A stretch of DNA of 64,000 nucleotides from Photobacterium indicum (GCF_003026215.1 NZ_PYOC01000007.1:124001-188000); one strand, 5' to 3'. Shown: positions 27,218 to 36,902, counted from the stretch's first letter. Translations and numbers: made by a program. Notes: generated by a model not told the origin, from the sequence alone.

Positions 27218-27326
27218 AAGTGCAACTTATTGTGAATACCTTAGGTTTAATGGTGAAAATAGACACAAAATTCACCCTATCACGCATTAAAATATCAAAA
27301 TTCAATACACATGGTAAGGAATTGAT

Positions 27327-27914
27327 GTGGAAACACAACAAATTATAGCTTTAGTTACTTTTGCCTTTGTCTCAACCATTACCCCTGGCCCTAACAACAT
27401 AATGCTGATGACATCTGGTGCTAATGTGGGCTTTACCCGTACCCTTCCACATATACTTGGAATTGTTTTTGGTTTTAACCTGATGATTGTGGCTGTGGGT
27501 TTTGGATTGATTGAAATATTCAACTACTACCCGATGATACACAGTGTCTTACAGGTCGGTTGTATAGGATACTTATTGTATTTAGCGATAAAAATCGCAG
27601 TAAGTAGGTCGGATTACAATAAATCAGCTGATTATGAACCATTGAACTTTGTGGCTGCAGCTAACTTTCAGTGGGTAAACCCAAAAGCTTGGTCTATGGC
27701 TCTAAGTGCAATCAGTATTTATAACATTTCAGGACAGTGGCAAGAAGTTATCATCATCTCATTGATTTTTGCCATAATAAATATCCCAGCAGCTAGTGCT
27801 TGGGCTGTCACCGGGCAAAAATTTCAATCAATTTTAACAAGTCAAACTAGTGTTAAATATTTTAACTATGGGATGGCGTCGCTACTTCTTATCTCAGCAG
27901 TAATGATGATATGA
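27327..27914 (+). CDS. LysE/RhtB-family amino-acid exporter
   Basis: A 195-residue inner-membrane protein with about six hydrophobic segments and the family N-terminal signature TPGPNNIMLMTSGAN (residues 20-34), then NPKAWSMALSA in the middle. Members export amino acids such as lysine, threonine, homoserine or cysteine; the substrate is not readable. The divergent Lrp-type gene is its likely regulator, and a DUF2000 gene follows in the same direction 72 nt later. Confidence 0.88.
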   Translation: METQQIIALVTFAFVSTITPGPNNIMLMTSGANVGFTRTLPHILGIVFGFNLMIVAVGFGLIEIFNYYPMIHSVLQVGCIGYLLYLAIKIAVSRSDYNKSADYEPLNFVAAANFQWVNPKAWSMALSAISIYNISGQWQEVIIISLIFAIINIPAASAWAVTGQKFQSILTSQTSVKYFNYGMASLLLISAVMMI

Positions 27915-27985
27915 ACGTTAATATAGTTCAACTCTAGTGTAATACAAAGCTCAGCCACCTGAAATTTATATAAAGGAAAATTAGA

Positions 27986-28417
27986 ATGCCCGCTTCATCA
28001 CATGATAATGAAAAACAATTCGTTGCTATTTTAAACAAAAAAATAGAACAAGGCCGTACACTTAATGTACTTAGTCATTTAAGTGTTGGTATCTCAAATG
28101 TACTCGAAGAAGGTGAAGCTATATTCGTTGATTACCAAGACCTAGACAATGGAATTCATCCTAGCTTATCCCATTATCCTTTTATCGTTCTAAAATCAGA
28201 TAATTCTAACAAGATCAGGAAAATACGAGAGCAAGCGATTGAAAAAGGTATTAAGTTTACTGATTTTACACATACGATGATTGAGGGCGGTTCAACGATT
28301 CAGCAACAAATAACAAGTCAAACAAAAGAAGAAGATCTTGAATATTTAGGGATTTGTTTATTTGGCGATGTAAATGTTATAAAAAGCATGACAAGAAAAT
28401 TTAGTTTATATAAATGA
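27986..28417 (+). CDS. DUF2000-family protein
   Basis: A 143-residue soluble protein with an AAAGGAAAA ribosome site. The start FVAILNKKIEQGRTLNVLSHLSVG and the motif FTDFTHTMIEGG match my recollection of DUF2000, a family with a peptidyl-tRNA-hydrolase-like fold and no established function. DUF2000 genes often accompany Lrp regulators and LysE exporters, as here, so a role linked to amino-acid or peptide handling is plausible. No catalytic residue can be assigned. Confidence 0.7.
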   Translation: MPASSHDNEKQFVAILNKKIEQGRTLNVLSHLSVGISNVLEEGEAIFVDYQDLDNGIHPSLSHYPFIVLKSDNSNKIRKIREQAIEKGIKFTDFTHTMIEGGSTIQQQITSQTKEEDLEYLGICLFGDVNVIKSMTRKFSLYK

Positions 28418-28544
28418 CTCTAAGGTGTGTCTTCTTTTTATCTATAAACGTATATCAGGAAGATTTCTTCTTGATATACCAAAGCATCCACAGATACCGA
28501 GTTTTTTCCATATACTATATCAAAGCTTTTTTAAATCCTTAACC

Positions 28545-28667
28545 TTAATAAAATGGCGGGATCGTTGAGCCATCATATTGGTGGTACCTTCCACCAGCAG
28601 GGACACCTACTTGCTGACTATCTTCGACAACAACCTCAATTAAGCACCCTATCCAGGTACCATCCAC
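28545..28667 (-). CDS. Possible small gene overlapping the GNAT stop codon
   Basis: A 40-codon frame starts with GTG at 28667, sharing the G of the acetyltransferase TAG stop (TAGTG), and ends at TAA 28545. The translation has a non-random look (GTWIGCLIEVVVEDSQQVG and GGRYHQYDGSTIPPFY), with Gly, Pro and aromatic residues as in a real domain end. Either it is a translationally coupled small protein or the surviving tail of an older gene. The ribosome site (GGA in the GNAT end) is too distant to be convincing. The 250-nt region between DUF2000 and the GNAT gene also holds a weak hairpin at 28451-28478. Confidence 0.3.
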   Translation of the reverse strand: MDGTWIGCLIEVVVEDSQQVGVPAGGRYHQYDGSTIPPFY

Positions 28668-29131
28668 TAGCTAATTTTTTCCATTATATAATTTGTTAAT
28701 GTCTGCCCTCTTATTTCTACATTTTGCGCTTTTACTGCCTTAAAACCAAAATGCTCATAGAAAGGTTTTGCGGTAATACTGACTTCTGAATAGTAACGGT
28801 GAATATTTTTTTTACTGCCACAATTCAAAATATGGGTCATCAATGCTTTTCCAACCCCCATACCTTGGTATTCATAGTGGCAAAAAAAATGGTCAATAAA
28901 GCCATCACTCTGTAAATCAGAATAACCCACCACCACACCGTTAATTTCCGCAATAAAGGGATTAATGCTATCCATCTTTTTTTGCCAAAGGGTAAAATCG
29001 AACGATTCAGGTGCCCATGCCTTTACCTGTTGTTCAGAGTAGTCTCGCGAGTTGATATCGCGAACAGTATTAAAGAAGATGCCCCACGTTTCTATTGCAT
29101 CAGATTCAACATAACGTCTAATTAAAATCAA
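28667..29131 (-). CDS. GNAT-family N-acetyltransferase
   Basis: A 154-residue GNAT protein. Acetyl-CoA binding motif A is visible as CHYEYQGMGVGKALMTHIL (Q/RxxGxG/A pattern), preceded by a beta-strand with GVVVGYSDLQSDGFIDHFF and followed by FYEHFGFKAV. It probably acetylates a small molecule or a protein amine; the substrate is unknown. It is followed 3' by a possible overlapping small frame and preceded by another GNAT gene 55 nt upstream, possibly one transcript. Confidence 0.85.
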   Translation of the reverse strand: MILIRRYVESDAIETWGIFFNTVRDINSRDYSEQQVKAWAPESFDFTLWQKKMDSINPFIAEINGVVVGYSDLQSDGFIDHFFCHYEYQGMGVGKALMTHILNCGSKKNIHRYYSEVSITAKPFYEHFGFKAVKAQNVEIRGQTLTNYIMEKIS

Positions 29132-29186
29132 TGAATCACCTATCTACAGTTAACATTCAACCGCTGTTTCAGCCGTACCACTAAAT

Positions 29187-29717
29187 CTATTTTCGGTGTA
29201 ATCCATAAATCGCATGAGTTAAAATACGATCGCCCACTTTCTCGGCATTCGTGATTACGCCTTCTAACTCCATGCCTAAACGCTCACACACAGCCCGGCT
29301 TGCAGCATTGTCTACTGCCGCTGAAATTTCGACTTTATTCATATTCAAATGAGAGAAAGCATAATCAATAAGGTATTGGCACGATTGCGTAACAATGCCC
29401 TTTCCTTGCATATTCGCTGCTAGCCAATAACCGATTTCAACTTTTTTGATATCGTGATTAATGGTATTAAAGCCCATATTGCCAACAATTGAGCCTTTAT
29501 ATTCAATCGCACAAGTCATCGACTTGTTATCGGCATAATTATGAAGAGAATGTTGAATAAAGGCGTTAAATTCAGCTTCGGTTTTACAAAAGTATGGCCA
29601 TGATAACCATTGAGACAAATACTCATGATTCTCTTGTGCTAACTCTACATATCGAGGGGCAAACGACGGCTGTAGTAAACATAATTTAATGTCATTATCG
29701 ACAGTTACTGTAAACAT
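29187..29717 (-). CDS. RimJ/RimL-type GNAT acetyltransferase
   Basis: A 176-residue acetyltransferase of the ribosomal-protein/aminoglycoside branch. Motif A region: IGYWLAANMQGKGIVTQSC; later NKVEISAAVDNAASRAVCERLGMELEG, the typical RimL/YdaF segment. Start chosen at 29717 because AAGGAAGAG lies just upstream; the longer frame from 29756 has no site. Members acetylate N-termini of ribosomal proteins or detoxify amines. It heads a two-gene minus-strand GNAT group. Confidence 0.86.
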   Translation of the reverse strand: MFTVTVDNDIKLCLLQPSFAPRYVELAQENHEYLSQWLSWPYFCKTEAEFNAFIQHSLHNYADNKSMTCAIEYKGSIVGNMGFNTINHDIKKVEIGYWLAANMQGKGIVTQSCQYLIDYAFSHLNMNKVEISAAVDNAASRAVCERLGMELEGVITNAEKVGDRILTHAIYGLHRK

Positions 29718-29916
29718 GATCTCTTCCTTGAAATATTTTTGGCAGCTGTAAAACAATCAATACCATTAAAGGCAGCAAACACTTAGCTTCCAATCTTGTA
29801 TGTATATCATCGTTTACAGTATAAATACTATAACTCACTATTTTTAAATGTGAACCTCATTAAAAATAGACATATAATATTAAATTAATCACGTGCTTAC
29901 ATTTATAGGGACGATA

Positions 29917-31764
29917 ATGACAGCTACTGCCTACCTTAACTCACTCAACGAGCGTTACTTGTCTATTCACCGAACAAAAGAAGATTTCTTTTGGGATACC
30001 TACATGGGTATGAGTGATGACCATGATGGCTCGACGAAAGCAGAAACCGCTTGGAATGCTTTTTTAAGCGCCTCTTCTCAAATCTCTGATGTACAAGCGC
30101 AGATCAAAATCGCTGAATCTCTTGAAGAATCAGATGAAAAGACACAAAGCTTGATCGGACTAAAAGGATGGCTGGCTACTTTTCAAGCACATGCTCTAGA
30201 GTCTGAAGAAGCGCAGCAACTTAAAGCTGAGCTCATTAAGTTCGAAGCCAGTTTGTTTGAAAAAAAGCAACAGTACGTTATGACGTATATCGGTGAAGAT
30301 GGCGAGAAAGCGGAAGGATCGCTGCCTGTGCTGTCATCGAATATTCGTACAAGTGCCAACGAGCAAGTACGTCAATCATCGCATCAAGCACTATTAGATT
30401 TAGAGCAGTGGTTACTACAGAACGGTTTTTTAACCTTAGTAAAGCTGCGTAACAAGTTCGCAAAATCATTAGGCTATAACAGCTTCTTTGATTACTCCAT
30501 TGTTAAAACAGAACAGATGACTACCGCCGAGTTGTTCACTATTCTTGATGATTTCGAAGTAAGAACAAAAGACAGTCATCAAAATAGCTTAAATAACTTA
30601 ATCGACTCTCTTGGTCCGCAATCGGTACAAGGGCATAACTTTGTATACTCGTTTTCAGGCGATGCTATGCGAGATTTAGACCCATACGTTCCATTTTCTC
30701 AGTCATTACGTCGTTGGGTTGAATCATTTGGCCGTTTAAATATTGACTACTCTGGTGCTGAGTTAACATTAGATCTACTTGATCGTAAAGGTAAGTACCA
30801 AAACGGGTTCTGCCATGGGCCTGTGCCGTCGTTCTACGATCAAGGTAATTGGGTGCCGGCGAAAGTGAACTTCACCAGTAACGCGAAGCCCGACCAAATA
30901 GGCAGTGGCTATGACGGTATCAATACCTTATTCCATGAAGGCGGGCACGCTGCGCATTTCTCGAATGTAAAAATGAATGCGCCATGTTTTGCCCAAGAAT
31001 TTGCACCAACTTCTATGGCTTATGCTGAAACACAGTCGATGTTTTGTGACAGCCTATTAGGCGATGCTGATTGGCTAAAACAATATGCATTAGACGCAAA
31101 GGGTAATGCCGTACCTGATGAGATTATTAAGGCGATTATTGATAGTAAACAACCGTTTATGGCTTACGGTGAAAGAAGTATTTTGGTCGTTCCCTATTTT
31201 GAGCGTGCATTATACCAACTCAGTGATGAAGAACTGAATGCTGAAACGGTAACGAAATTGGCAAGAGACATGGAAAAGAAAATTCTCGGTCTAGATGCTA
31301 GTCCACGCCCGCTAATGGCGATTCCGCATCTTTTATCAGACGAAGCGTCATGTGCTTACCAAGGCTACTTACTTGCTCATATGGCTGTCTATCAAACAAG
31401 AGCTTACCTAACAGAGAAACTTGGTTACTTAACCGATAACCCAGAAATTGGACCGCTATTAGCAAAATATTACTGGAATAGCGGTAACAGCGTTAATCAT
31501 AACGGTACCATCGTAAACTTGACTGGCGAAGGCTTTAACGCGAAATACCTAGCCGATGAATGTAACTTATCATCTGAGCAAGCATGGGAAATCGAGCAGA
31601 AGAAAATATCAGCGCTTGAGTCGAGAAATCGAGCTGAGGTTGCTTCCTTGAATGCCACCATCAATATCATTGATGGTGCCAACAAATTAGCTAACAATGC
31701 CCAGTCTGATAACGACATGTGCAATGAATTTGAGCAATTTATTGTATCAACGTACGGCCGCTGA
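29917..31764 (+). CDS. M3-family zinc oligoendopeptidase
   Basis: A 615-residue thimet-like peptidase without signal peptide. The zinc motif is HEGGHAAHF (HExxH-type) with a downstream Glu in FAPTSMAYAETQSMFCD serving as third ligand. The long helical N-terminal half forms the lid that restricts access to short peptides, so the enzyme degrades cytosolic oligopeptides. An AGGGA site 7 nt upstream sets the start at 29917 rather than 29893. The gene stands alone, followed by a strong terminator. Confidence 0.87.
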   Translation: MTATAYLNSLNERYLSIHRTKEDFFWDTYMGMSDDHDGSTKAETAWNAFLSASSQISDVQAQIKIAESLEESDEKTQSLIGLKGWLATFQAHALESEEAQQLKAELIKFEASLFEKKQQYVMTYIGEDGEKAEGSLPVLSSNIRTSANEQVRQSSHQALLDLEQWLLQNGFLTLVKLRNKFAKSLGYNSFFDYSIVKTEQMTTAELFTILDDFEVRTKDSHQNSLNNLIDSLGPQSVQGHNFVYSFSGDAMRDLDPYVPFSQSLRRWVESFGRLNIDYSGAELTLDLLDRKGKYQNGFCHGPVPSFYDQGNWVPAKVNFTSNAKPDQIGSGYDGINTLFHEGGHAAHFSNVKMNAPCFAQEFAPTSMAYAETQSMFCDSLLGDADWLKQYALDAKGNAVPDEIIKAIIDSKQPFMAYGERSILVVPYFERALYQLSDEELNAETVTKLARDMEKKILGLDASPRPLMAIPHLLSDEASCAYQGYLLAHMAVYQTRAYLTEKLGYLTDNPEIGPLLAKYYWNSGNSVNHNGTIVNLTGEGFNAKYLADECNLSSEQAWEIEQKKISALESRNRAEVASLNATINIIDGANKLANNAQSDNDMCNEFEQFIVSTYGR

Positions 31765-31824
31765 TAACCGCAAACTTACTCATCGTAATTAGAAATCGTA
31801 AAATCAGTTACTAAAACAATAACT

Positions 31825-31864
31825 AAAACAGCTACTCTAGATTCTAGGGTCGCTGTTTTTATTG
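31825..31864. terminator. Terminator between M3 peptidase and histidine kinase
   Basis: AAAACAGC (31825-31832) pairs with GCTGTTTT (31852-31859) with an inner TCTAG/CTAGG pairing, followed by T residues. A on the left and T on the right allow action in both directions for the convergent genes. Confidence 0.75.
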
Positions 31865-31869
31865 TGTGT

Positions 31870-33261
31870 CTATAAAACTGGGAATAATAAGGTAATACGC
31901 AAGCCACCCTTCAATCGATTATCTGCTTCTACCTGCCCTTTCATTAAGGCCATCGATTCTTTTACAATCGCCAGCCCTAGCCCGTAACCACCAGATTGCT
32001 TATCTCTGGCTTCTTCCAAGCGTGTAAATGGGTCAAAAATACGTTTAAGGTGCTGAGGTTCAATACCTTTACCGTCGTCTTCAATAATTACTTGAACATA
32101 CTGCTCTTCATGCTCTTGCGACAGTTGAACAGTTAGCGAGATTATTGCCTGCTCTCCGGCATACTTGCTGGCATTAACTAATAAATTTTTAATTACGCGT
32201 AATAACAAGCGACTATCTGCAAGTATCAAGGGGGTTTCATTATCAAAGTACCCCGTTAAACTTTGCTTCGGTTTCAAGCCCATCTGGCTTTCTAATACTT
32301 GCGCTTGGCAAAAGATCTCAAGCTGTAATGGCTCTAAGCTTGCAGAGTAACTTGCATTCTCAATGCGACTAAACTCTAAAATTTCAGTCACTAGGTTATT
32401 CATTTCATCAGATTCATGCTCAAGACGATCTAATAAATGCTGGTTTTCTTCGGGCGTTCTTTTTCGAAGTAAATGTAAAGCCAGGTTATGACGCGCTAGC
32501 GGTGTACGTAATTCATGAGAAACATCTCTAATTAGACGTTTTTGCTGTTCTGCCAATGTTTGAATACGAAATGTCATATGATCAAAGTCATGAGCTAACT
32601 CTCGAAACTCTTTGACACCACGTCCCACTTCGCTTGTCACTCGAACACTAAAATCCCCTTCAGATAAACGACGACTGGCTTCTTGTAGTTTATTTAATGG
32701 TCGTTGTAAATATCGAGCCAGTAATAATGAAAATACACATAGAATAAGAGCGGCAATAAATATTTTAATTAAGCCAAAATACAGTTTAAAATGATGGGCA
32801 GGATGCTGATCAAGTGGGAATTGAATAACTAAACGATTACCATCGCGTAACGGTATTTCTATGATTGGTCGATTAACACGACTTTCCAATAATGAATCTA
32901 TTTGCCTGATATACGCCAATTTAAATTCAAAATGTGGGTGCATGTCTCGCCCACTCAGTGACCTATTTTCTTTATTTAATACAAAAAGGTAATAAGGTTG
33001 CCCTCGCTCCCAATCTGCCAATTCATACATATCACCGTCAGCTATCATGATCTCAGCTTGATTTGCAAGATCGCGCATCTGCTCTTGTATTCTATCTGGA
33101 ATACGTAACATTGCTTTGACTAACGCAATTTCTGCCACGTTTTGTATACCAAGGATCAATAATAGGATAATGGCAAAATAGGAAAAAAGCCGTACAGCTA
33201 ATCCACAGCGGTCATTAATAGCGTGTAAGGGAGAAAAAACATTAGAGCGAATTAAATTCAT
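31870..33261 (-). CDS. Sensor histidine kinase, CpxA-like
   Basis: A 463-residue kinase: membrane helix ~25-45, a ~120-residue periplasmic sensor, second helix ~168-190, HAMP (LARYLQRPLNKLQEASRRL), phosphoacceptor His in RDVSHELRTPLARHN, N-box LLVNASKYA, G-boxes DDGKGI and GGYGLGLAIV. The domain order and HAMP/dimerisation sequence resemble CpxA. It follows the response-regulator gene by 110 nt and lies downstream of the TonB2 operon on the same strand. The stimulus is unknown; an envelope or iron-uptake signal would fit the context (inference). Confidence 0.85.
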   Translation of the reverse strand: MNLIRSNVFSPLHAINDRCGLAVRLFSYFAIILLLILGIQNVAEIALVKAMLRIPDRIQEQMRDLANQAEIMIADGDMYELADWERGQPYYLFVLNKENRSLSGRDMHPHFEFKLAYIRQIDSLLESRVNRPIIEIPLRDGNRLVIQFPLDQHPAHHFKLYFGLIKIFIAALILCVFSLLLARYLQRPLNKLQEASRRLSEGDFSVRVTSEVGRGVKEFRELAHDFDHMTFRIQTLAEQQKRLIRDVSHELRTPLARHNLALHLLRKRTPEENQHLLDRLEHESDEMNNLVTEILEFSRIENASYSASLEPLQLEIFCQAQVLESQMGLKPKQSLTGYFDNETPLILADSRLLLRVIKNLLVNASKYAGEQAIISLTVQLSQEHEEQYVQVIIEDDGKGIEPQHLKRIFDPFTRLEEARDKQSGGYGLGLAIVKESMALMKGQVEADNRLKGGLRITLLFPVL

Positions 33262-33371
33262 TATTCATTAAATCAGTATTGTTACTATTAAAGTGCTAAT
33301 TAAAAAGTGCAAATAGTGAGCTAGCATTGCCGATAATTAATTAAGCATCAAGTCATCGATTAGCATCAAAA

Positions 33372-34049
33372 CTACGCTGCATTAACACTTTCGTAAAAGC
33401 TATAGCCTTTACCACGTACCGTCTTAATGTGTTGCTTTGACAGGCCTGACTGCAGCATTTTCCGTCTAATATTGCTGATATGCATATCGAGGTTACGATC
33501 AAATGGGCAAAGATCTTTTTTCAATACTTCTTTTTGCAATTCAGCTTTAGAGACCACAATACCGTCATGCTTAATAAGGTATTCAAGCAGCTCAGATTCG
33601 GTGCCCGTTAACGGCAATCTTGAAAACTGTATCGATAAATCAGCCGTGCAGTTATTCAGCCCCTGACGCTGACGTTCAAGCCCGACTCTACGTAATATCG
33701 ACGTGATTCTTGCCAGTAATTCAGGTACACGAAAAGGTTTCGCGACATATTGATCGGCTCCAGCTTGCAAGCCATCTAGCATAGACGCTTCATCACCCAA
33801 TGCGGTTAACATCAGAATAGGTGTGGCAAAACGTTGGCAAATGCGACGTGCAACCTGTAACCCATCAATATTCGGTAGCATCACATCCAGTAAGACTAAA
33901 TCAACAGAGTGTGCTTGCATGTACGTCAGGGCACTTTCACCGTCGTGAATATAGTGGACATCGTAGCCTTCTTCACTCAGCACTTCGGTTAATAACTCGC
34001 ACAGCATTACATCGTCATCAACAACCAGAATATTTGACACAGCACTCAC
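33372..34049 (-). CDS. OmpR-family response regulator, CpxR-like
   Basis: A 225-residue regulator: acidic pocket DDD (11-13), phosphoacceptor Asp55 in LVLLDVMLPNIDG, Lys in VAKPFR, and a C-terminal winged helix with DMHISNIRRKM and TVRGKGYSF. Partner of the kinase encoded just downstream. It starts 75 nt after the TPR gene of the TonB2 cluster, so it may be co-transcribed with it or have its own promoter. Similar to CpxR in overall pattern, but identity with the main Cpx system is not certain because Vibrionaceae carry several relatives. Confidence 0.85.
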   Translation of the reverse strand: MSAVSNILVVDDDVMLCELLTEVLSEEGYDVHYIHDGESALTYMQAHSVDLVLLDVMLPNIDGLQVARRICQRFATPILMLTALGDEASMLDGLQAGADQYVAKPFRVPELLARITSILRRVGLERQRQGLNNCTADLSIQFSRLPLTGTESELLEYLIKHDGIVVSKAELQKEVLKKDLCPFDRNLDMHISNIRRKMLQSGLSKQHIKTVRGKGYSFYESVNAA

Positions 34050-34124
34050 TCTTAATAAAAACGATTCGTATTCTAGTTAATAAAATCAGATCAATCAATA
34101 ATAACAATGCTTTTTCTAAGTCAC

Positions 34125-35297
34125 TTAACCTTTCATCTCGCGTATTTGACTAAGATACCGAATCCAACTTGTTGACGCAGCAGAAGACGTAATATTATTC
34201 GCTAGCTTGGCATGAATGATGGCACGGTCAAAGTCCTCTAGCTTGTAATAGGCGCGTACTTTTGCAAGCTCAACATCCGCCTTTTTAGCTTTACGTTTCA
34301 CACGTTCTAATTCTATTAACGCCTTACGATAATGCCCTTCTTGCAACAATAACTGAGCCAACTCCCAGCGATACCTATTATCTAACGCGGCCGCTTTAGC
34401 CCAAGTGGAAATCGCTTTATTCCACTCTTTGGCCAACTGCCAATACATCGCTTGATCAGAGAGTAATTTAGCGTCGGTTTCTGCCCCGTCTAACTCACTA
34501 AATAAGATAGCTGCTCGTTCAGGAATACCACGTTGCGCATAAAGTTGAGCGAGTGTTTTTAAATCTTGCTGACGAAGTTCGACACCTTGATGCTTGGCTA
34601 GAGCTAAAGTATCCAATGCATCATTCGAACGCCTAATTCGAATTTGAATACCAGCCAATTGCTGCCACCATACGGTTTTATTCGGCTCTAGCCCAATCAA
34701 ACCGTTAAGGGTAACAATTGCACCTTTCCAGTGTTTAAGTTGAAGCTGAGCTCCCAACTTAATCGTCATCGGTTGTACATCTGCTTTTTTGTTGAAAGCA
34801 TCGTACTGTTTTAAGGCAGAAAGGACTTTTTCCCACTCTTCAATCTGATAATGCGCTTGTGCAATTCTCAGCCATAATTCATCAGCTTTCTGATTATCAG
34901 GTATATTTGTCGATAACGTATAATAATGAGGAAGTGCCGCTGTAAACTGCTGCTCTGACAATAGAATATCAGCGAGCATTCGCTGAGTTACCCAAGCTTG
35001 TTCATCATCCAATAAACCACTGTCGACAGCATAAGACAGATTAGCAATAGCATTTTTCGTATTGCCTTTTTGCCAATAGAAAATCCCCAGCATACGTTTA
35101 ACAAATGCTTTGTCGTACGCCCTAGAAGGATTGAGATCAGCCAGTAGCGCGATGGCTTCATTTAATTTTTCGTCTTGCTGCAAATTATGAGCTCGCTGTA
35201 CTTTGCCAGCTGTAAATTGAGAGAGCTCTTTCGCTTGAACGCTTGTCGAGATACAAAGCATTAAGGTACAGGCAATAACGACGTTTTTTATATTCAT
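34125..35297 (-). CDS. Periplasmic TPR protein of the TonB2 cluster
   Basis: A 390-residue exported protein (signal MNIKNVVIACTLMLCISTSVQA) built of tetratricopeptide-like helical pairs, for example KTVWWQQLAGIQIRIRRSNDALDTLALA and RYRWELAQLLLQEGHYRKALIELERV. Such TPR proteins regularly end TonB2/TtpC operons; a role as scaffold for the energy-transducing complex is assumed. It starts one base from the tonB2 stop (overlap at 35297) and is therefore translationally coupled. Confidence 0.8.
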   Translation of the reverse strand: MNIKNVVIACTLMLCISTSVQAKELSQFTAGKVQRAHNLQQDEKLNEAIALLADLNPSRAYDKAFVKRMLGIFYWQKGNTKNAIANLSYAVDSGLLDDEQAWVTQRMLADILLSEQQFTAALPHYYTLSTNIPDNQKADELWLRIAQAHYQIEEWEKVLSALKQYDAFNKKADVQPMTIKLGAQLQLKHWKGAIVTLNGLIGLEPNKTVWWQQLAGIQIRIRRSNDALDTLALAKHQGVELRQQDLKTLAQLYAQRGIPERAAILFSELDGAETDAKLLSDQAMYWQLAKEWNKAISTWAKAAALDNRYRWELAQLLLQEGHYRKALIELERVKRKAKKADVELAKVRAYYKLEDFDRAIIHAKLANNITSSAASTSWIRYLSQIREMKG

Positions 35298-35968
35298 TAT
35301 TTATTTAACTTAAATTCAAGGCGAACAGTTTGACCCTGCTGAGGAATGGACTTTCCATCAACAACTTTAGCCTGATATTTCCATTTACGTAATGCTCGAA
35401 TAGCTTCTCTTTCAAATAAGCGACGCGGCTTAGCATCTAGTATTTCAACATCGGTCGGACGACCTTGTGCATCAATAGTAAACGACAACACAACAAAACC
35501 TTCAGCGCCTTGCTTCATTGCACGAGCTGGATATTTAGGCTCTACACGGTATAGCGGCATGGCTTGTTGGTTCGCCCCAAAGTCTGAGAATTGAGGCACA
35601 CTAATGGCAAGCCCTGTAATCGCAGTATTCAAACCTAGGCTCGGCATTGATGGCGCAGAGGTAGCTGTAACCGCAGATTGAGAACTTCTTGGTACAGCCT
35701 CTGGTGGCGGTTCCGGTGTGTCGGGTTTTTCTGGCACGGTACGCTGACGGCGTTGCGCATCACGTTCTTGTTCAACCATAACGATATCGAACGCCAGAAC
35801 GTCAGATTTCTCTGGTGTCTTTTTATGTCCATTGTCTACCATCCACGCCATAAAGGTGAACAAACCCAATGCCACAACGGCAGAGAGTGGTAGTGCGACC
35901 AATAGCCGAATAAATGATGACTGAAAAATTGAACGAGAAGGCACGGTGGCACTTGAATTCAAAGGCAT
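35297..35968 (-). CDS. tonB2: TonB2-type energy transducer
   Basis: A 223-residue TonB protein. A single N-terminal membrane anchor (LLVALPLSAVVALGLFTFMAW, ~22-42) is followed by a Pro/Glu/Arg-rich periplasmic spacer (PEKPDTPEPPPEAVP) and the C-terminal TonB domain with YPARAMKQGAEGFVVLSF, typical of the receptor-contacting fold. It couples the proton motive force harvested by ExbB2/ExbD2 to outer-membrane siderophore or vitamin receptors. The spacer is short compared with TonB1, as usual for TonB2. The start overlaps the exbD stop (TAATG). Confidence 0.87.
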   Translation of the reverse strand: MPLNSSATVPSRSIFQSSFIRLLVALPLSAVVALGLFTFMAWMVDNGHKKTPEKSDVLAFDIVMVEQERDAQRRQRTVPEKPDTPEPPPEAVPRSSQSAVTATSAPSMPSLGLNTAITGLAISVPQFSDFGANQQAMPLYRVEPKYPARAMKQGAEGFVVLSFTIDAQGRPTDVEILDAKPRRLFEREAIRALRKWKYQAKVVDGKSIPQQGQTVRLEFKLNK

Positions 35969-36375
35969 TAGCGCTTCTCCGCTGCCAACGCAATATTATT
36001 AACTCCAGCGCCTTTCGCTGCATCCATCACTTTTACAACAGTGCCATTATAAGCATGTTCGTCAGCTTGAATAACTAATGACGCTTCAGGTTGTTCTAAC
36101 AATAAGTGTTCAAGTATTGCTTGTACACGTTCTACATCAACCACGCGCTTATCAATGTAAATATCATTCGCAGACGTAATGGCAATGAAAATACCGGCAT
36201 CTTTTTGACTTACGACATTGCTCGCCTGTGGTCGATTAACCTCAACGCCAGATTCTCGAACAAATGAGCTTGTAACAATAAAGAAAATCAACATGATAAA
36301 AACAATGTCTAACATAGATGTCATGTCAATTTGTGCTTCTTCACGAGCAGAAGACGGACGGCTCAGTCTCATCAT
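35968..36375 (-). CDS. exbD2: ExbD2 biopolymer transport protein
   Basis: A 135-residue ExbD/TolR-family protein: short cytoplasmic start, one membrane helix (MLDIVFIMLIFFIVTSSFV) containing the functionally essential Asp in the family position (SMLDIVF), then a periplasmic domain. It forms the proton channel with ExbB2. Overlaps exbB2 by 4 nt. Confidence 0.9.
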   Translation of the reverse strand: MMRLSRPSSAREEAQIDMTSMLDIVFIMLIFFIVTSSFVRESGVEVNRPQASNVVSQKDAGIFIAITSANDIYIDKRVVDVERVQAILEHLLLEQPEASLVIQADEHAYNGTVVKVMDAAKGAGVNNIALAAEKR

Positions 36376-36902
36376 TGGCTCCTTAATAATTTTTCTAATT
36401 TCAATTCACGTAGATGACACGCTTTAGACAAGCGTGCGTGAACAAACATACCCGCGAGTGCCGCAACCATACCCGCCATGGTCGGTAACGTTGCAAGCGA
36501 AATACCCGAAGCCATTAACCTTGGCTGACTACTACCTTGAGTTGCCATTACATCGAAGACAGAAATCATCCCCGTTACGGTGCCAAGTAGCCCTAACATT
36601 GGACAAATAGATACCAGTACTTTAATCAAATTCAAGTTTTGATTTAAGGCTGTACGTGCTTCATTTAACCAGCCGTCACGTACAGCATGGGCATACCACG
36701 ATGTTTGATCATCACGGGCATGCCATTTTGCTAACCAAGCTTGTCTCTGGTTTGGATACTGGAAGAACAGGTAGATAACCCGCTCGACAACCAATATCCA
36801 GCAAAGCATTACCACGGCAGCCAACCACCATAATATTTGGCCGCCCTGGTTCATAAATTGCGATAATGAGAACCACCAGGCTTGTAAAAGACTGAATTCC
36901 AT
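36372..36902 (-). CDS. exbB2: ExbB2 biopolymer transport protein
   Basis: A 176-residue MotA/TolQ/ExbB channel protein with three hydrophobic segments and the family signature CPMLGLLGTVTGMISVF followed by ISLATLPTMAGMVAALAG. The short length is typical of TonB2-associated ExbB. It assembles with ExbD2 and TonB2 in the inner membrane and sits one base from ttpC upstream. Confidence 0.9.
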   Translation of the reverse strand: MEFSLLQAWWFSLSQFMNQGGQILWWLAAVVMLCWILVVERVIYLFFQYPNQRQAWLAKWHARDDQTSWYAHAVRDGWLNEARTALNQNLNLIKVLVSICPMLGLLGTVTGMISVFDVMATQGSSQPRLMASGISLATLPTMAGMVAALAGMFVHARLSKACHLRELKLEKLLRSQ

